Source: Doryteuthis pealeii
Lineage: Eukaryota; Mollusca; Cephalopoda; Myopsida; Loliginidae
Length of the DNA stretch: 64,000 bases
Direction of reading: 5' to 3'
NCBI GenBank assembly: GCA_023376005.1
Contig: CM042141.1
Coordinates: 92,386,778-92,450,777 of the forward strand
Numbering within the stretch: the stretch's first letter is position 1; every line of letters starts with the position of its first letter. The notes under the pieces were generated by a model, which did not search any database, was not told where the DNA came from, and saw nothing but the letters and a program-made list of their open reading frames with translations. Both the position numbers and the translations under genes were made by a program. Of this stretch, positions 1-9,564 are shown piece by piece.

Positions 1-243
1 AAGACTTTTCATGTGCTGTCTCTTCAGTTTCTCGTTTGATATAGTTGGCTTTTTTTTCTTCCCATTTCTGTTTCTTGTTTTTGTTACATTTGTGCTCGTC
101 CACATTTTGCAATTGTTCTTTTTGGCTGCTGCAATTAGTTTTTACTTTGTTCTTTTTAGTGCAATCATCGAGTGCTCGAATTGTCGCATCTACACAAGTC
201 TTCAATGCTGACGAGACCTCTTCCTGCTTCTTTTCTTGATACA
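1..243. other. Unassigned T-rich sequence
   Basis: Pyrimidine-rich on the plus strand. Short open frames here are hydrophobic runs from T-rich codons. I see no recognised gene or repeat. Confidence 0.4.
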
Positions 244-495
244 TACAAGGTGTGTCAAAAAAGTATCGAGATGGTTTGTACTTTTTGACACACCTTGTAT
301 TCTGAAAAAATAAATAACATTCCATTCATTCTTCATTTCTATCTTGGTAAATACAACTTTAAATTTGGTACAATTTTTGACACACCTTGTATTAAAATGT
401 AAACAAATTAATGAATGGAACGTTATTTTTTTCAGAATACAAGGTGTGTCAAAAAAGTACAAAAAAATTCGATACTTTTTGACACACCTTGTATA
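244..495. mobile_element. Mariner-type MITE, copy 1
   Basis: Both ends carry the terminal motif ACAAGGTGTGTCAAAAAAGT in opposite orientation next to TA. The termini are themselves short hairpins (about 245-300 and 440-494), so the element is a fold-back of fold-backs. Related copies lie at 7862, 24288 and 43281. It contains no transposase. TA flanks and TIR style suggest Tc1/mariner (inference). It interrupts a LINE reading frame exactly at a TA in the adjacent sequence, which fixes the right boundary. Confidence 0.75.
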
Positions 496-670
496 GTCTG
501 TCTATGTCATCCCTCGGGTGTAATGCCTTGAGCATTGTCATAAGTTCCCTTGTCCTTTGGTCTATCCGTCGGAGTTCCTCTCTTGTCGATTTTAAGAATG
601 GCGCGGAGTATCTTACGAGGTGAACAGCTCGGGTGCTTATTCCCTCAATAAATTTCTGCTGCAGGGAAAA
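494..670 (-). pseudogene. R4/Dong-like LINE reverse transcriptase fragment, cut by MITE
   Basis: The minus-strand frame encodes LVRYSAPFLKSTREELRRID followed by QRTRELMTMLKALHPRDDID and RLY. This is the region just after the catalytic fingers of R2/R4-type non-LTR reverse transcriptases, where an RYS-W-EL-D-TRK-HP-DRLY pattern is typical. The frame then runs into MITE sequence, so the element was broken by MITE insertion. The same family occurs at 8450-10935 and 51151-51677. It lacks the catalytic core and cannot be functional. Confidence 0.75.
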
Positions 671-1206
671 CATTCAAATTAGTTATCATAACCTTTTTAT
701 AATGATTGAAAGATTTTAAAGTACCGATTCTTAAAGCAGTTGGAAATGCATCAGTGGGAAGACGGTTATTGAAAAATGAAGAAAAAAAAGGTTGTATTGA
801 AAGGGGGTAATAAAAATCTGCCAGCATCTTTTGCATACACCAAATAGATTATTCTGTAAAGTGAATCTGGTGAGATTGCTCCATCATCAAAATACCGGCA
901 CTTGATTTCCCTCTTAAGTTTTTCATACCTGAGGCTATTTGGGTGGGGGGGGGTTGCAACGTCAGAGAAAAGAATTTATTATCGTTGCCGACAATTCTTG
1001 GTCAACACTAAATGCCACAAATAACTTTGTACTTAAGACCATCTCTCAACTGACGATGTATGTTAACATGTCTAGCGTACAAAAAAGACATACGATCCAC
1101 GGTTTGGTAATTATACTCTATGTCCTATCGAAGTGAGAAGAGAAAACTGGTCGAATTTTTGATAGAAATATTTCTAGTCTCTATAGAGACGTTAAATAGT
1201 TGCTGG
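671..1206. other. Unassigned intergenic sequence
   Basis: AT-rich with a G9 run near 945. I recognise no gene, RNA or repeat here. Confidence 0.35.
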
Positions 1207-1790
1207 TTGCTGGGGTTTTACGGCATGTCAAACCTTGTTGGGTTATTTTATGCCAAAGAAGTGTTGTTTTATTCATTCTTGGTGGTATTCAATTTTTTCA
1301 AACTCAATTTTTAAACACATTTTTAAATTTTATTTTTGATCTATTTAACCTATAGATTTGACCCTAACAGATACTACCATTTTGGGTCAGAGTGGAACTG
1401 GGAGTAATGATGAAGGGGTACTCCACAATTCCAGAATTGAAACTTCACCATTAGATGTGGTTTAACGTCATACACAGGACACTACCTCCCTCAGCCACTG
1501 CCTTCTAGCACATATATGATAAAAATACTTGGGGTTGAGACAATCATTTACGTGCTAAGACGTGACGTGAACTGCCGAGTGGGCCTCTCCGACCGCTCGT
1601 TTAACCTAAGTAAGTTCCAAAGCGGAGTGTTTGCCTTTCAAGGGCTGCTCAGCCACCAGGATTCCGGCCTTAAGCATTAAAGGTTGCGACTTACAGCAAA
1701 CAGGTGGCCCCATTGGGGGAATTTTTACCCCTTTGCAGATGTTCAGTCGGCGTATTCTACAGTTCCAGCTGACTGGGGGGGGGAATAGTT
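1207..1790 (+). repeat. Dispersed repeat D, near-complete copy
   Basis: It opens with a TTTTACGGCATGTCAA block and ends in a GC-rich CAGCTGAC(G)n block. Internal landmarks are CAGAGTGGAACTGGGAG, a CCACCAGGATTC segment and a GGTGGCCCCATTGGGGGAAT segment. The same order is seen at 33785-34365 and, inverted, at 26374-26960, with partial copies elsewhere. No open frame, tRNA-like head or terminal inverted repeat is visible, so the class is unknown. A LINE untranslated region or an unusual SINE are possibilities. Confidence 0.7.
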
Positions 1791-1914
1791 GTGTCCACCC
1801 CACTGACGTGAACCTACGAAATAAATTTTAAAAAAGTATCTCAAATGAGCATTTTCAAAACAAAGATAGACTCCTCACTTTTGTGATTTATTCCCAATTG
1901 TCCTTTTGTTATAA

Positions 1915-2267
1915 TTCATGTAGCCATTTTAGGATTGTAGTTGAAAGCAGTTTTACAGTGAGATCCCTTATGGCATAAATCTTTGATGCTTTCTTGAAGT
2001 AGAAAGATGTCGTATCAGTTTTAATCCTTGTCCGCTGATCCGTCCTGAGTTTTGTCAGAGTTCATCCTGTCTTAAAGTAGAGAGTTGTATAATCATCAGA
2101 GTTTATCCTTTCTTGAAGCAGAAAAGTTGTGATGTATAAGCCCCGTCTGTTGATCTGTCCTTCTCTAGAGAGAACAATTTATCAACGCCTTTAAGTAGTA
2201 AATCAAATACATGATTGGGTGTTTTTGATTGGCAGATTCAATCACCGTGGTTTTGGAAAAGGTTATC
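1915..2267 (+). repeat. Repeat family F, copy 1 (left part)
   Basis: It starts GTAGCCATTTTAGG and contains several imperfect 40-50 bp units with GTTGATCTGTCC and CTTGAAGTAGAAAG. It matches 3035-3450. Its right end (CACACCTTATACC then AATAATCCAACA, 2730-2764) lies beyond an RTE-like insertion, so the copy is split. TATA-like motifs in sister copies and a terminal CA make a solo LTR possible, but no TG start or target duplication is certain. Confidence 0.65.
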
Positions 2268-2716
2268 AGTACTGCTGTATGGCTGCACCACTTGGACCCT
2301 AACGAAGCGCCTGGGAATAAGCTAGTTGAGAGCTGCACAAGAATGCTGCCTGTGATCTTGAACAAGTCGTAGAAACAACACCCAACAAAAAGCAGCTGTA
2401 CGGCCACTTGCCCCCAATCTCCCAAACCATCCGAGTGGGACGAACAAGACATGTTCGACACTGCTGGAGAAGCAAGGACGAACTCATAAGCGACGTTCTC
2501 CTGTGGGAACAAGCACATGGACATGCCAATGTAGGCCGTCGAGAAAGGATCCACATTGACCAGCTCTGCGCGGATATTGGAAGCTGCGTAGAGGACCCCC
2601 GAGGACAATGAGTGATACAGAAGGTTGGCGAGAGATTGTCATGGATATCTGTGCTAATTGCGCGATTGATGATGATGATAATGATGATGATGAGGATGAT
2701 CATGATCATGATCCTG
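2268..2716 (+). pseudogene. RTE-like LINE 3' end, degenerate
   Basis: Frame-shifted translation gives LLYGCTTWTLTKRL, then QLYGHLPPISQTIRV, RRTRH-like residues, HCWRSKDELISDVLLW and IDQLCADIGS. This is a widespread LINE C-terminal region downstream of the reverse transcriptase. Stops and frameshifts break it. It ends in a (GAT)n-like tail (2667-2715), typical of RTE-type 3' ends. Related pieces lie at 11100-11335, 11800-11990 and 32391-32650. Confidence 0.75.
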
Positions 2717-2765
2717 ATCATGAAGGGATCTTCAGCACACCTTATACCCACAAAATAATCCAACA
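2717..2765 (+). repeat. Repeat family F, copy 1 (right end)
   Basis: CACACCTTATACCCACAAAA and AATAATCCAACA match the right ends of the copies at 3450 and 4668. This is the continuation of the copy interrupted at 2268. Confidence 0.6.
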
Positions 2766-3034
2766 TCTTTTTTCTACACGAAACTTTTTTTTTTAGTTCC
2801 GTTACTTATAAAAAGTGCAAGGTTGTTTTTTTGTTTTTTTTTTTTTTTGTTTTTTTTACAAATCTGATTTATCAATATTCGTCCAAATTTTTTAATTTTT
2901 GAGAAAATCTTTTTTAACGTTAACATGCTCAATAATTCGGAGCGAAAATGTTTAAATAGTAATAATAAACTTTTTATTACTTTTCAAAACTTTTTTGATT
3001 ACCCAAAGGCATTAGGTAAAAATGTTACGATTCG
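2766..3034. other. AT-rich spacer with T runs
   Basis: Homopolymer T runs near 2820-2860, otherwise AT-rich. No gene seen. Confidence 0.4.
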
Positions 3035-3450
3035 CGTGGCCATTTTAAGGCTTTAGATGAAAGCAGTTTAACAGTGGAGATTCTTTGTGGTATAAAGTTT
3101 GATCCTTTCTTAGAGTAGAAAGATGTAGTATCAGTTTTAATCCTTGTTTGTTGATCTGTACTCAAAGTAGAAGTTGTATCAGAGTTGATCTTGTCTTGAA
3201 GTAGAAAGTTGTATAATCCTTGTCTGTTGATCTGTCCTCAAAGTAGAAAGATGATTAGATATAATCCTTGTCTGTTGATCTGTCCTTCCAGCGAGCAATT
3301 TTAGGACAATTTGTCAATGACTTTAAATAGTAAATCAAATATATGTTTGGACATTTTTGATGGGACAATTCAGCCACCGCTGTTTTGGAACAGTCTATAA
3401 ATATAAGTCGCGGTCTTTACCACACCTTATACCATGAAATACTCCAACAA
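3035..3450 (+). repeat. Repeat family F, copy 2
   Basis: An uninterrupted copy, from GTGGCCATTTTAAGG to ACTCCAACA. It contains at least three imperfect repeats with TCCTTGTCTGTTGATCTGTC and, near the right end, TATAAATATAAG. That TATA-like box about 55 bp from the end is compatible with an LTR promoter, but no primer-binding site follows. Confidence 0.65.
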
Positions 3451-3483
3451 GAAACGATAGTTGAAATTAATATTTTATCGTGT

Positions 3484-3484
3484 T

Positions 3485-3535
<51 letters not shown>

Positions 3536-3835
3536 TGAGTAGGGTGGAATCATTAGTTTGGTTGGTGGTAGTAGCTGCGATTATGTTTTGTATAAATCCA
3601 ATTTGAAAATGAGAATATAAAGTGATTTAATGTCAAAGCTTTTGCTAAACGTTTGCCAAAAATAAGAAATATAAACACGAATACCAAACGTTTTGTAAGC
3701 TTTGATATTAAATCACTTTATATTCTCATTTTTCAAAAAGGATTATTACAAGGCATAATTGCAGCTACTACCACCAACCAGATTAATGATTCCACCCTAC
3801 CCAGGAGATACATCACAGCCCTAAAGGTTTATCAT

Positions 3836-3911
<76 letters not shown>
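3484..3911. repeat. Inverted repeat between (TA)n arrays
   Basis: (TA)n at 3484-3533 and (TA)n(TG)n at 3838-3911 bracket a fold-back with arms of about 3534-3650 and 3672-3812. The arms share GGGTGGAATCATTA, GGTAGTAGCTGC and AATGAGAATATAAAGTGA with their reverse complements. I saw no hammerhead core here. The architecture matches the hammerhead-bearing fold-backs elsewhere. Confidence 0.8.
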
Positions 3912-3912
<1 letters not shown>

Positions 3913-4080
3913 TGAATTAAACAAAAGACACATCTCCTGTTTAACAATTTTATTTGTGATATTTTCAAGTTTTCTGGCCAACTTTTTAAAACTTTTTTTA
4001 AAATCGCGACCCACTCTGGTCGTTATTCTACGACAGCGAGAGTAAAGTGCCCATCCGAAATAAGAATAATGGAAAAGCAC
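3912..4080 (+). repeat. Dispersed repeat G, single arm
   Basis: It starts GAATTAAACAAAAGACACAT next to (TG)n and contains TGTTTAACAATTTTATTT. It is the same unit that forms both arms of the inverted repeat at 30539-30755. Confidence 0.65.
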
Positions 4081-4284
4081 AATAAAATAAATCAGTAAAT
4101 TTCCTATCGATTGTTTTATTTATTTCTACAATTTGTGTCGATAATGTTTGAGCGTATCATATCACGGAAAGCACACCGGATGATGAAATAACTAGAAAGC
4201 CTAATGCAAAATTTCCCGTGGGAAGCAGAGAAGCAGAACATTGAACGTAGTATGATATTCGATGATAGTCGAACTCGACTTTTT

Positions 4285-4668
4285 ACGATTTTTGTGGCCA
4301 TCCTTAGGCTTCAAGCAAGAGTACTGTCCAGCGGAGATCTCTTGTGTTAAGCAGAGCGCGATCCTTAGTGAAGAAAACCTTTAGTTGTTCTTTGGTGTCC
4401 CTTAATTTTGGTATAATCCTTTAGTTGTTCCTTGGTGCTCCTCAATATTGGGTATGAGACTTTAGTTGTTCCTCGGTGTCCCGCAGTGTTGCAGGTCCGT
4501 TCATCAATGTCGAATGGACGGCTGTCAATATCAGTTATTAAATAGTTAACAAACCACGTATTAGGGCTGTTGATTGGCAGAGGTTTAAACCACATGACCT
4601 CCTTAGTATATAAATTTAAGTAGTGGATTGCAGCACGCCTTATATACCAAAATAATCCAACACTCGAA
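4285..4668 (+). repeat. Repeat family F, copy 3, with internal minisatellite
   Basis: It begins TTTGTGGCCATCCTTAGGCT and ends AATAATCCAACA. Inside are three to four 35-45 bp units built on CCTTTAGTTGTTCCTTGGTG, and near the right end AGTATATAAATTTAAG. A fourth, partial copy is at 61650-61860. Confidence 0.65.
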
Positions 4669-4869
4669 ACGCCACAAGGAATTCAATTATAAGTGCACAA
4701 GACACAAAGCTAAAAATTCGACTAGAGTCGGAAACGGCATGACGTTGGGAGTTCATTTTTAGTCACACATAGCATTATTCTAAGGGTTCGACTGAAGTTG
4801 TCCACAGTACAATACTAGTAAAAATGCACACAGTTATGTTATCAAGTATTCCTATCAAATACGAAAACT

Positions 4870-5100
4870 GAGGGGAGACGACGTGGCGTAGTAGTTAACA
4901 TGCGGAACTGCGAAATCGTTGTAAGCGAGTTCAAACTCCAGTCGCGCTATTACGTTCACTTTCGAACGAATACCTTGGGAAAGGTATGAACCTTCTCATC
5001 CCCCTAGCAATCAGTTAAGTAGTATTACTACTCTTCTTCCATGAAAATGGCTTTGACATAACCCACGAATGTTGATGTGTCATTCAAAACGGAAACAAAA
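4870..5100 (+). mobile_element. SINE B (tRNA-Arg-like head)
   Basis: The head has an A-box-like GTGGCGTAGTAGTTAACATG and a B-box-like GAGTTCAAACTCC at typical internal pol III promoter spacing. A tail with TACTACTCTTCTTCC and ATGTTGATGTGTCATTCAAA follows. The TGGCG-TA-TGGTTAACG pattern resembles tRNA-Arg, and octopus OR-type SINEs are known to be tRNA-Arg-related, but family identity needs alignment. Confidence 0.7.
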
Positions 5101-5925
5101 TACATCTACGTCTGTTTATATCTATCTATCTATCAATACATGTGATCTCTGTCACACTCACTCACTCACTCTATCTAACTATCTATCTATTAATTAATCT
5201 ATCAATCAATCTATCTCAGTCTGTTCATGTCTATCTAGCATAAAATTGTGCGTGCATATTATCTGAAATGAACTTAATTGTTATTAAGAACACATTTTAT
5301 GATATTTTTGTGTTAAAGTATTGCAGTTGTATTGTTTTCGAAAAAGTTTTTAAGATTTGTGTATTTCACACGGAGACTTTCAAAATGGCTACCGGCTTGT
5401 TTAAAAGTGAAAGTCAACGGAGGTTACTCTAATTGCCTTATTTGCTAGGAATTTAGCCAACTAAAGGTGAAAATTACCGAGAAAATTATCTTAGAAGATT
5501 TTATCAAACAATATTATCCTGACTGTGAGATTTTGTCAATCGCTTCTTAGAGAATTGTCAAATCCTGAAAATCATTACATGTTTCCTCCTTTTTTTTTTT
5601 TTTTACCTGTGTTGTTAAATGAAAATGGATGATAAGGCTAAATGTTGCAGCGAAAATACCTGGATGGAAAGACAATACAAGAATTGGAATTAGAGACGCA
5701 AGAGGATACGAAATATTTACTCACCTGTTGAAATTTGTCGTATTTTGTCAAATTGACCTCACATCCATAACAATGAGGTGAAGAGGGAGTAGTCTGACGT
5801 GATATTTTTTTCTTTTTTTTGTATCGAATGATTTAGTGATTAGATATTCAAGTGTATTAGTGAGTATCGGAATTATTGGTAGATATTTACTTTTAGACCA
5901 AGAAACCATCTATCAGCATCAGTGT
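5101..5925. other. AT-rich spacer with short CTAT/CTCA runs
   Basis: Imperfect CTAT and CTCA repeats occur at 5120-5216. The rest is AT-rich unique-looking sequence with no recognised coding or RNA feature. Confidence 0.4.
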
Positions 5926-5927
5926 AT

Positions 5928-6140
5928 CTTATTATAATGGAGATTTGGCGTCTGTCTGTAACTGAAACTATGTCACTGTTTATGTCACAATACCCTCAGG
6001 AGTTGTCTGTTTATCAATGAGTATTTAATTTATAGTCAAAATCTTTAATACATAGAAAAATCTTATCTATTAAGGATGTCTCTATGAAAATCTGAGTTAG
6101 GTTTACCTCAAAACAGCCCATGCTGTTAGTGTGTTTAAAA
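5928..6140 (+). mobile_element. Helitron-like 5' end fragment
   Basis: It begins TCTTATTATAATGGAGATTT and continues with CTGTCTGTAACTGAAACTA, the start of the Helitron family whose complete member lies at 57933-58555. The copy is cut on the right by the mariner at 6141. Confidence 0.6.
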
Positions 6141-6694
6141 TACGAGGGTGAGACGAAAAGTAATGCTATTTTGTTTAAGGACGGGTATAATTACCAACAC
6201 AGGAACATGTATCATACATCCAAATGAAGCTGGTCCTCTTTGGATCACACCTCTACTTCTCCACATAGTCACCGTTTCTCTCAATAGTAATGTCCCACCT
6301 TCGAATGGGAGCATGTATTTCTGCCCCGTAAAATTCTGTTGACTGTTCTTTGAGCCACTTCATCACTACAGATTTCACTTGTTCGTCACTGGAATAATGT
6401 TTGCCTCTCAAACCCTCTTTCATCGGGGCGAAAAGATGATAGTCTGAAGGCACTACATCTGGTGAGTATGGTAAAGTTGTCCAGTCGAATGAGGCGATTT
6501 TCTCCCTTGTCCAGATACTTGAGTGTGGTCGAGCATTGTCATGCAGAAGGAGGACATTGTCGATTGGCAAGTTGGGTCTGACTCGTCGCATTCTTGCTCT
6601 GAGCCTCGTTAAGGTCTCAATGTAGGCTTTAGTTTTATAAAAAAAAGAACTTCACATGAAATAAAGAAAATGGCATTACTTTTTGATTCAAGTA
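6141..6694 (-). mobile_element. Internally deleted mariner transposon
   Basis: The left end reads TACGAGGGTGAGACGAAAAG followed by TAATGC. The right end, reversed, reads TACTTGAATCAAAAAGTAAT followed by GCCATTTT, so imperfect TIRs at TA sites bound about 550 bp. Full mariners are near 1.3 kb, so roughly the 5' half of the gene is missing. Confidence 0.85.
6253..6640 (-). pseudogene. Mariner transposase, C-terminal part
   Basis: The frame reads AYIETLTRLRARMRRVRPN, then LLHDNARPH and LPYSPDVVPSDYHLF, the second and third acidic segments of a mariner DDD transposase. The spacing between them is about three residues shorter than the usual 34, and several family residues between them are absent. 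The first catalytic aspartate and the N-terminal helix-turn-helix region are missing through deletion. The rest (GLRGKHYSSDEQVKSVVMKW) matches the normal C-terminus. It cannot be an active transposase. Confidence 0.9.
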
Positions 6695-6869
6695 TTAAAG
6701 AAGTTGATAAACTTTCTGTGTTAATGTTTCGTTCAATATTCCTAAATTGTAAAAATACCTAAGGACCTTCTGCTATTTCTTTTAATAAATCATCTTCTCT
6801 AAAGTTCGGTAATTAGCAGTTAAACCACCCTAATCCTCTTATCTTATTTGTACTTGAAAGAATATGCGC

Positions 6870-7373
6870 CCCCCACCCCACCCGGATATAAGTATTTAAG
6901 TTTTGATGTAATGAAATATATTAAGTTAGAAAGACTAACGAAATTAGATTAGAACGGATATAAAAAGATTACACTTATTTTAATTATATTTTAATTGGTT
7001 TCTATATAAAATCATTCATAGGATTGATTTTAATACGTTGGAGAATAAAGCAATAATATTAGAGATTAATAACACCAAGTAATTATAAACCACACAATAT
7101 TTTTTGTGTAAACCTTTATATATAATAAATATATATGATATAAACCGTGATATACAAGACACATTGCAGGATTTTAAACGCACTATTAACATGGGTCAAC
7201 TCAGATTTTCATATCGCATTCATTAATAAAATAAGATTTATTCTATGTATTAATGAGTTTGACTGTGAATTAAATACTCATTGATAAACTTACGTAATTC
7301 CTCAGTGAGGTAAGCAGTGACGTAGTTTCGATTACAGACAGGCAGACACCGAATTCTCATTATGATAAGATGT
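6870..7373 (-). mobile_element. Non-autonomous Helitron-like copy
   Basis: On the minus strand it starts near 7373 (TCTTATCATAATGAGAATTC) and continues with GTCTGTAATCGAAACTACGT. It ends near 6870 with CTTAAATACTTATATCCGGG, comparable to the AAATACTTGCACCCGGA end of the copy at 20634. The terminal hairpin and CTAGT are eroded. An inverted sister copy is at 31190-31622. Confidence 0.6.
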
Positions 7374-7674
7374 AAGATACCCAAGCGCCTTTTCTTGGAA
7401 AACTAAAGACTGAATATATACTTAAAAAACGATTTTTCGCTGGCATCTTCTAATACTATGCATTTTATGCAAAGATAGATCCCATTTTATTCTGCTAATA
7501 CAACAAATTATAAAAAGGTCATAAAAAATTTTTTTTGGACTGAAACAGACAACATGCGTTTCCCAAAAAATCATTAACCCGAAGTGAAATGCAAAGGTTC
7601 TCCTCTGGAATTTGAACTCGGTGCGCCGAGTTCTACTTATGACGATAAACATTAAGCCTCTTACAACCTTTGCA

Positions 7675-8010
<336 letters not shown>

Positions 8011-8404
8011 ATACATGTGTGTGTCTGTGTTTGTGTGAAAGGGGGGATGGACTCCCTCCCTGATCCCGACAATAGGCCACCCTATTGACTTTTTACAACT
8101 TTTCTTCTGGTATTTGTAAAAGAATCAAAATACTTAAGCCATGACCTAAAATAAACTACAAGATAATTCAAGCAAATAAGACAAGCCATGTGTCTGTTTA
8201 TGTTATTCGATACAATGTGTTTGTAAGAGAAAGAGGAATTTTTTTTAAGTGTTGAAGGCGACAACAATGATTAGGTTTAACTAGACAAAAACTTTTGTCT
8301 CACTTTCCGTGTTGAGGACACAATGTACTTAGCGGCTGTTTTATGTCAAGTAACAACATGAGAAATCTTCAGATAAATAAAGCTATATATCGTGTTGAAA
8401 TATC

Positions 8405-8406
<2 letters not shown>

Positions 8407-8448
<42 letters not shown>
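8407..8448 (+). repeat. (AAT)n array, 5' flank of LINE copy A
   Basis: A pure trinucleotide run directly upstream of a 5'-truncated LINE. See the R4/Dong finding. Confidence 0.95.
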
Positions 8449-8449
<1 letters not shown>

Positions 8450-8825
8450 CTAGTGTTGATTAACAAAAAAGAAAGAACTTGTCAACTGGTGGATTTTGCA
8501 GTTCCAGCAGATCACAGGGTGAAGCTAAAGGAAAATGAAAAAATGGACAAATATCTGGACCTTGCCATAGAACTGAAAAAGTTATGGAATATGAAAGTGA
8601 AAGTGATACCAATTGTAGTTGGTGCACTTGGAACAGTCCCAAAAAGATTGGAAAAGGGTTTGGAAAGTTTGGAAATCAGAGGAAGGATTGAAACAATTCA
8701 GAACACTGCACTGCTGCAATTTGCCAGAATACTCAGAAGAGTGTGGAGACCTGAGGAGACTTGTTGTCACTCAGACTCCAGTGAAAGTCCATCCGCTAAC
8801 GCTGATGTGAAAAACTCAAAAGGAG

Positions 8826-8827
<2 letters not shown>
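8450..8827 (+). pseudogene. R4/Dong-like LINE 3' end, copy A
   Basis: The open frame reads KKERTCQLVDFAVPADHRVK, then KLWNMKVKVIPIVVGALGTV and IQNTALLQFARILRRV. This is the C-terminal region, downstream of the reverse transcriptase, of elements with a restriction-like endonuclease (R2/R4 type). The VDF segment is part of that nuclease fold. The copy is 5'-truncated, and a (TAA)n 3' tail follows at once. The start methionine lies near the truncation point and is probably not a true start. Coding identity is still high, suggesting a fairly recent insertion. Confidence 0.8.
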
Positions 8828-8879
<52 letters not shown>

Positions 8880-8912
8880 GTAAATAGCAATAATAATAAT
8901 AATAATAATAAT
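8828..8912 (+). repeat. (AAT)n tail of copy A
   Basis: Two AAT runs separated by GTAAATAGC, which is repeated just before copy B. It serves as tail of copy A and 5' flank of copy B. Confidence 0.95.
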
Positions 8913-9516
8913 AGTAAATAGCAAGTGCAGAATGTGTGGAGACAGAGACGAAACAGTCAATCATATAAGTGAATGCAACAAATTAGCACAAGGAGAGTAC
9001 AAGACTAGACCCGACTCGGTGAGAAAGATGATCCACTAGAAACTGTGCAAGAAATTCAATTGTTATCATACAACGACACAAACCTGAACCTGTCCTGGAA
9101 AACAAGACAGAGAAAATTCTGTGGGACTTCGAGGTACAGACGGATCCCCTAATTCCGGCTAGGAGACTGGGACTAGAATTAAAACCTGTCATCTCGTGGA
9201 TTTAGCCGCCCCGGCCGACCACCGAGTGAAAAATAAAAGAAAGCGAAAAGATAGACAAAGAGTTAGACATTGCCAGAGAACCAAGGAAACTGTGGAACAT
9301 GAAGGCGCGTACCAATTGTAATTGGTGCCCTTGGAACGGTCCCCAAACCTCTGGAAAAGAATCTGGGTGAATTGGAAATCAGAGGAAGAATCGAGGCCAT
9401 CCAAACTACAGCACTGCTGGGATTGGCTAGAATACTCAGAAGTGTCCTGGAGACCTGAAAAGACTTGCTATCACTCTGCCTCTAGCGAACCACCAGCTAC
9501 GGCAAGTGTAAAAACC

Positions 9517-9518
<2 letters not shown>
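8913..9518 (+). pseudogene. R4/Dong-like LINE 3' end, copy B
   Basis: Translation with frameshifts gives KCRMCGDRDETVNHISECNK, a C-x2-C-x8-H-x3-C zinc motif that precedes the nuclease in R2/R4 elements. Next come LCKKF-like residues, a degraded FEVQTD region and LWNMKARTNCN-type remnants of the conserved tail. Stops (for example after KMIH) and frameshifts make it a pseudogene. It ends in (AAT)n. Confidence 0.75.

Positions 9519-9562
<44 letters not shown>
9519..9562 (+). repeat. (AAT)n tail of copy B
   Basis: Pure trinucleotide run between LINE copies B and C. Confidence 0.95.

Positions 9563-9564
<2 letters not shown>

Noticed and set aside
202..462. Recurrent peptide with KVFTKIEMKNEWNV as a conserved protein
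   Set aside because: It is encoded by the MITE interior, is in different frames in each copy and runs through its terminal hairpins.
3534..3812. Hammerhead inside this inverted repeat (and the one at 30539-30755)
   Set aside because: The microsatellite-flanked fold-back layout fits, but neither strand has CTGANGA with a nearby GAAA.
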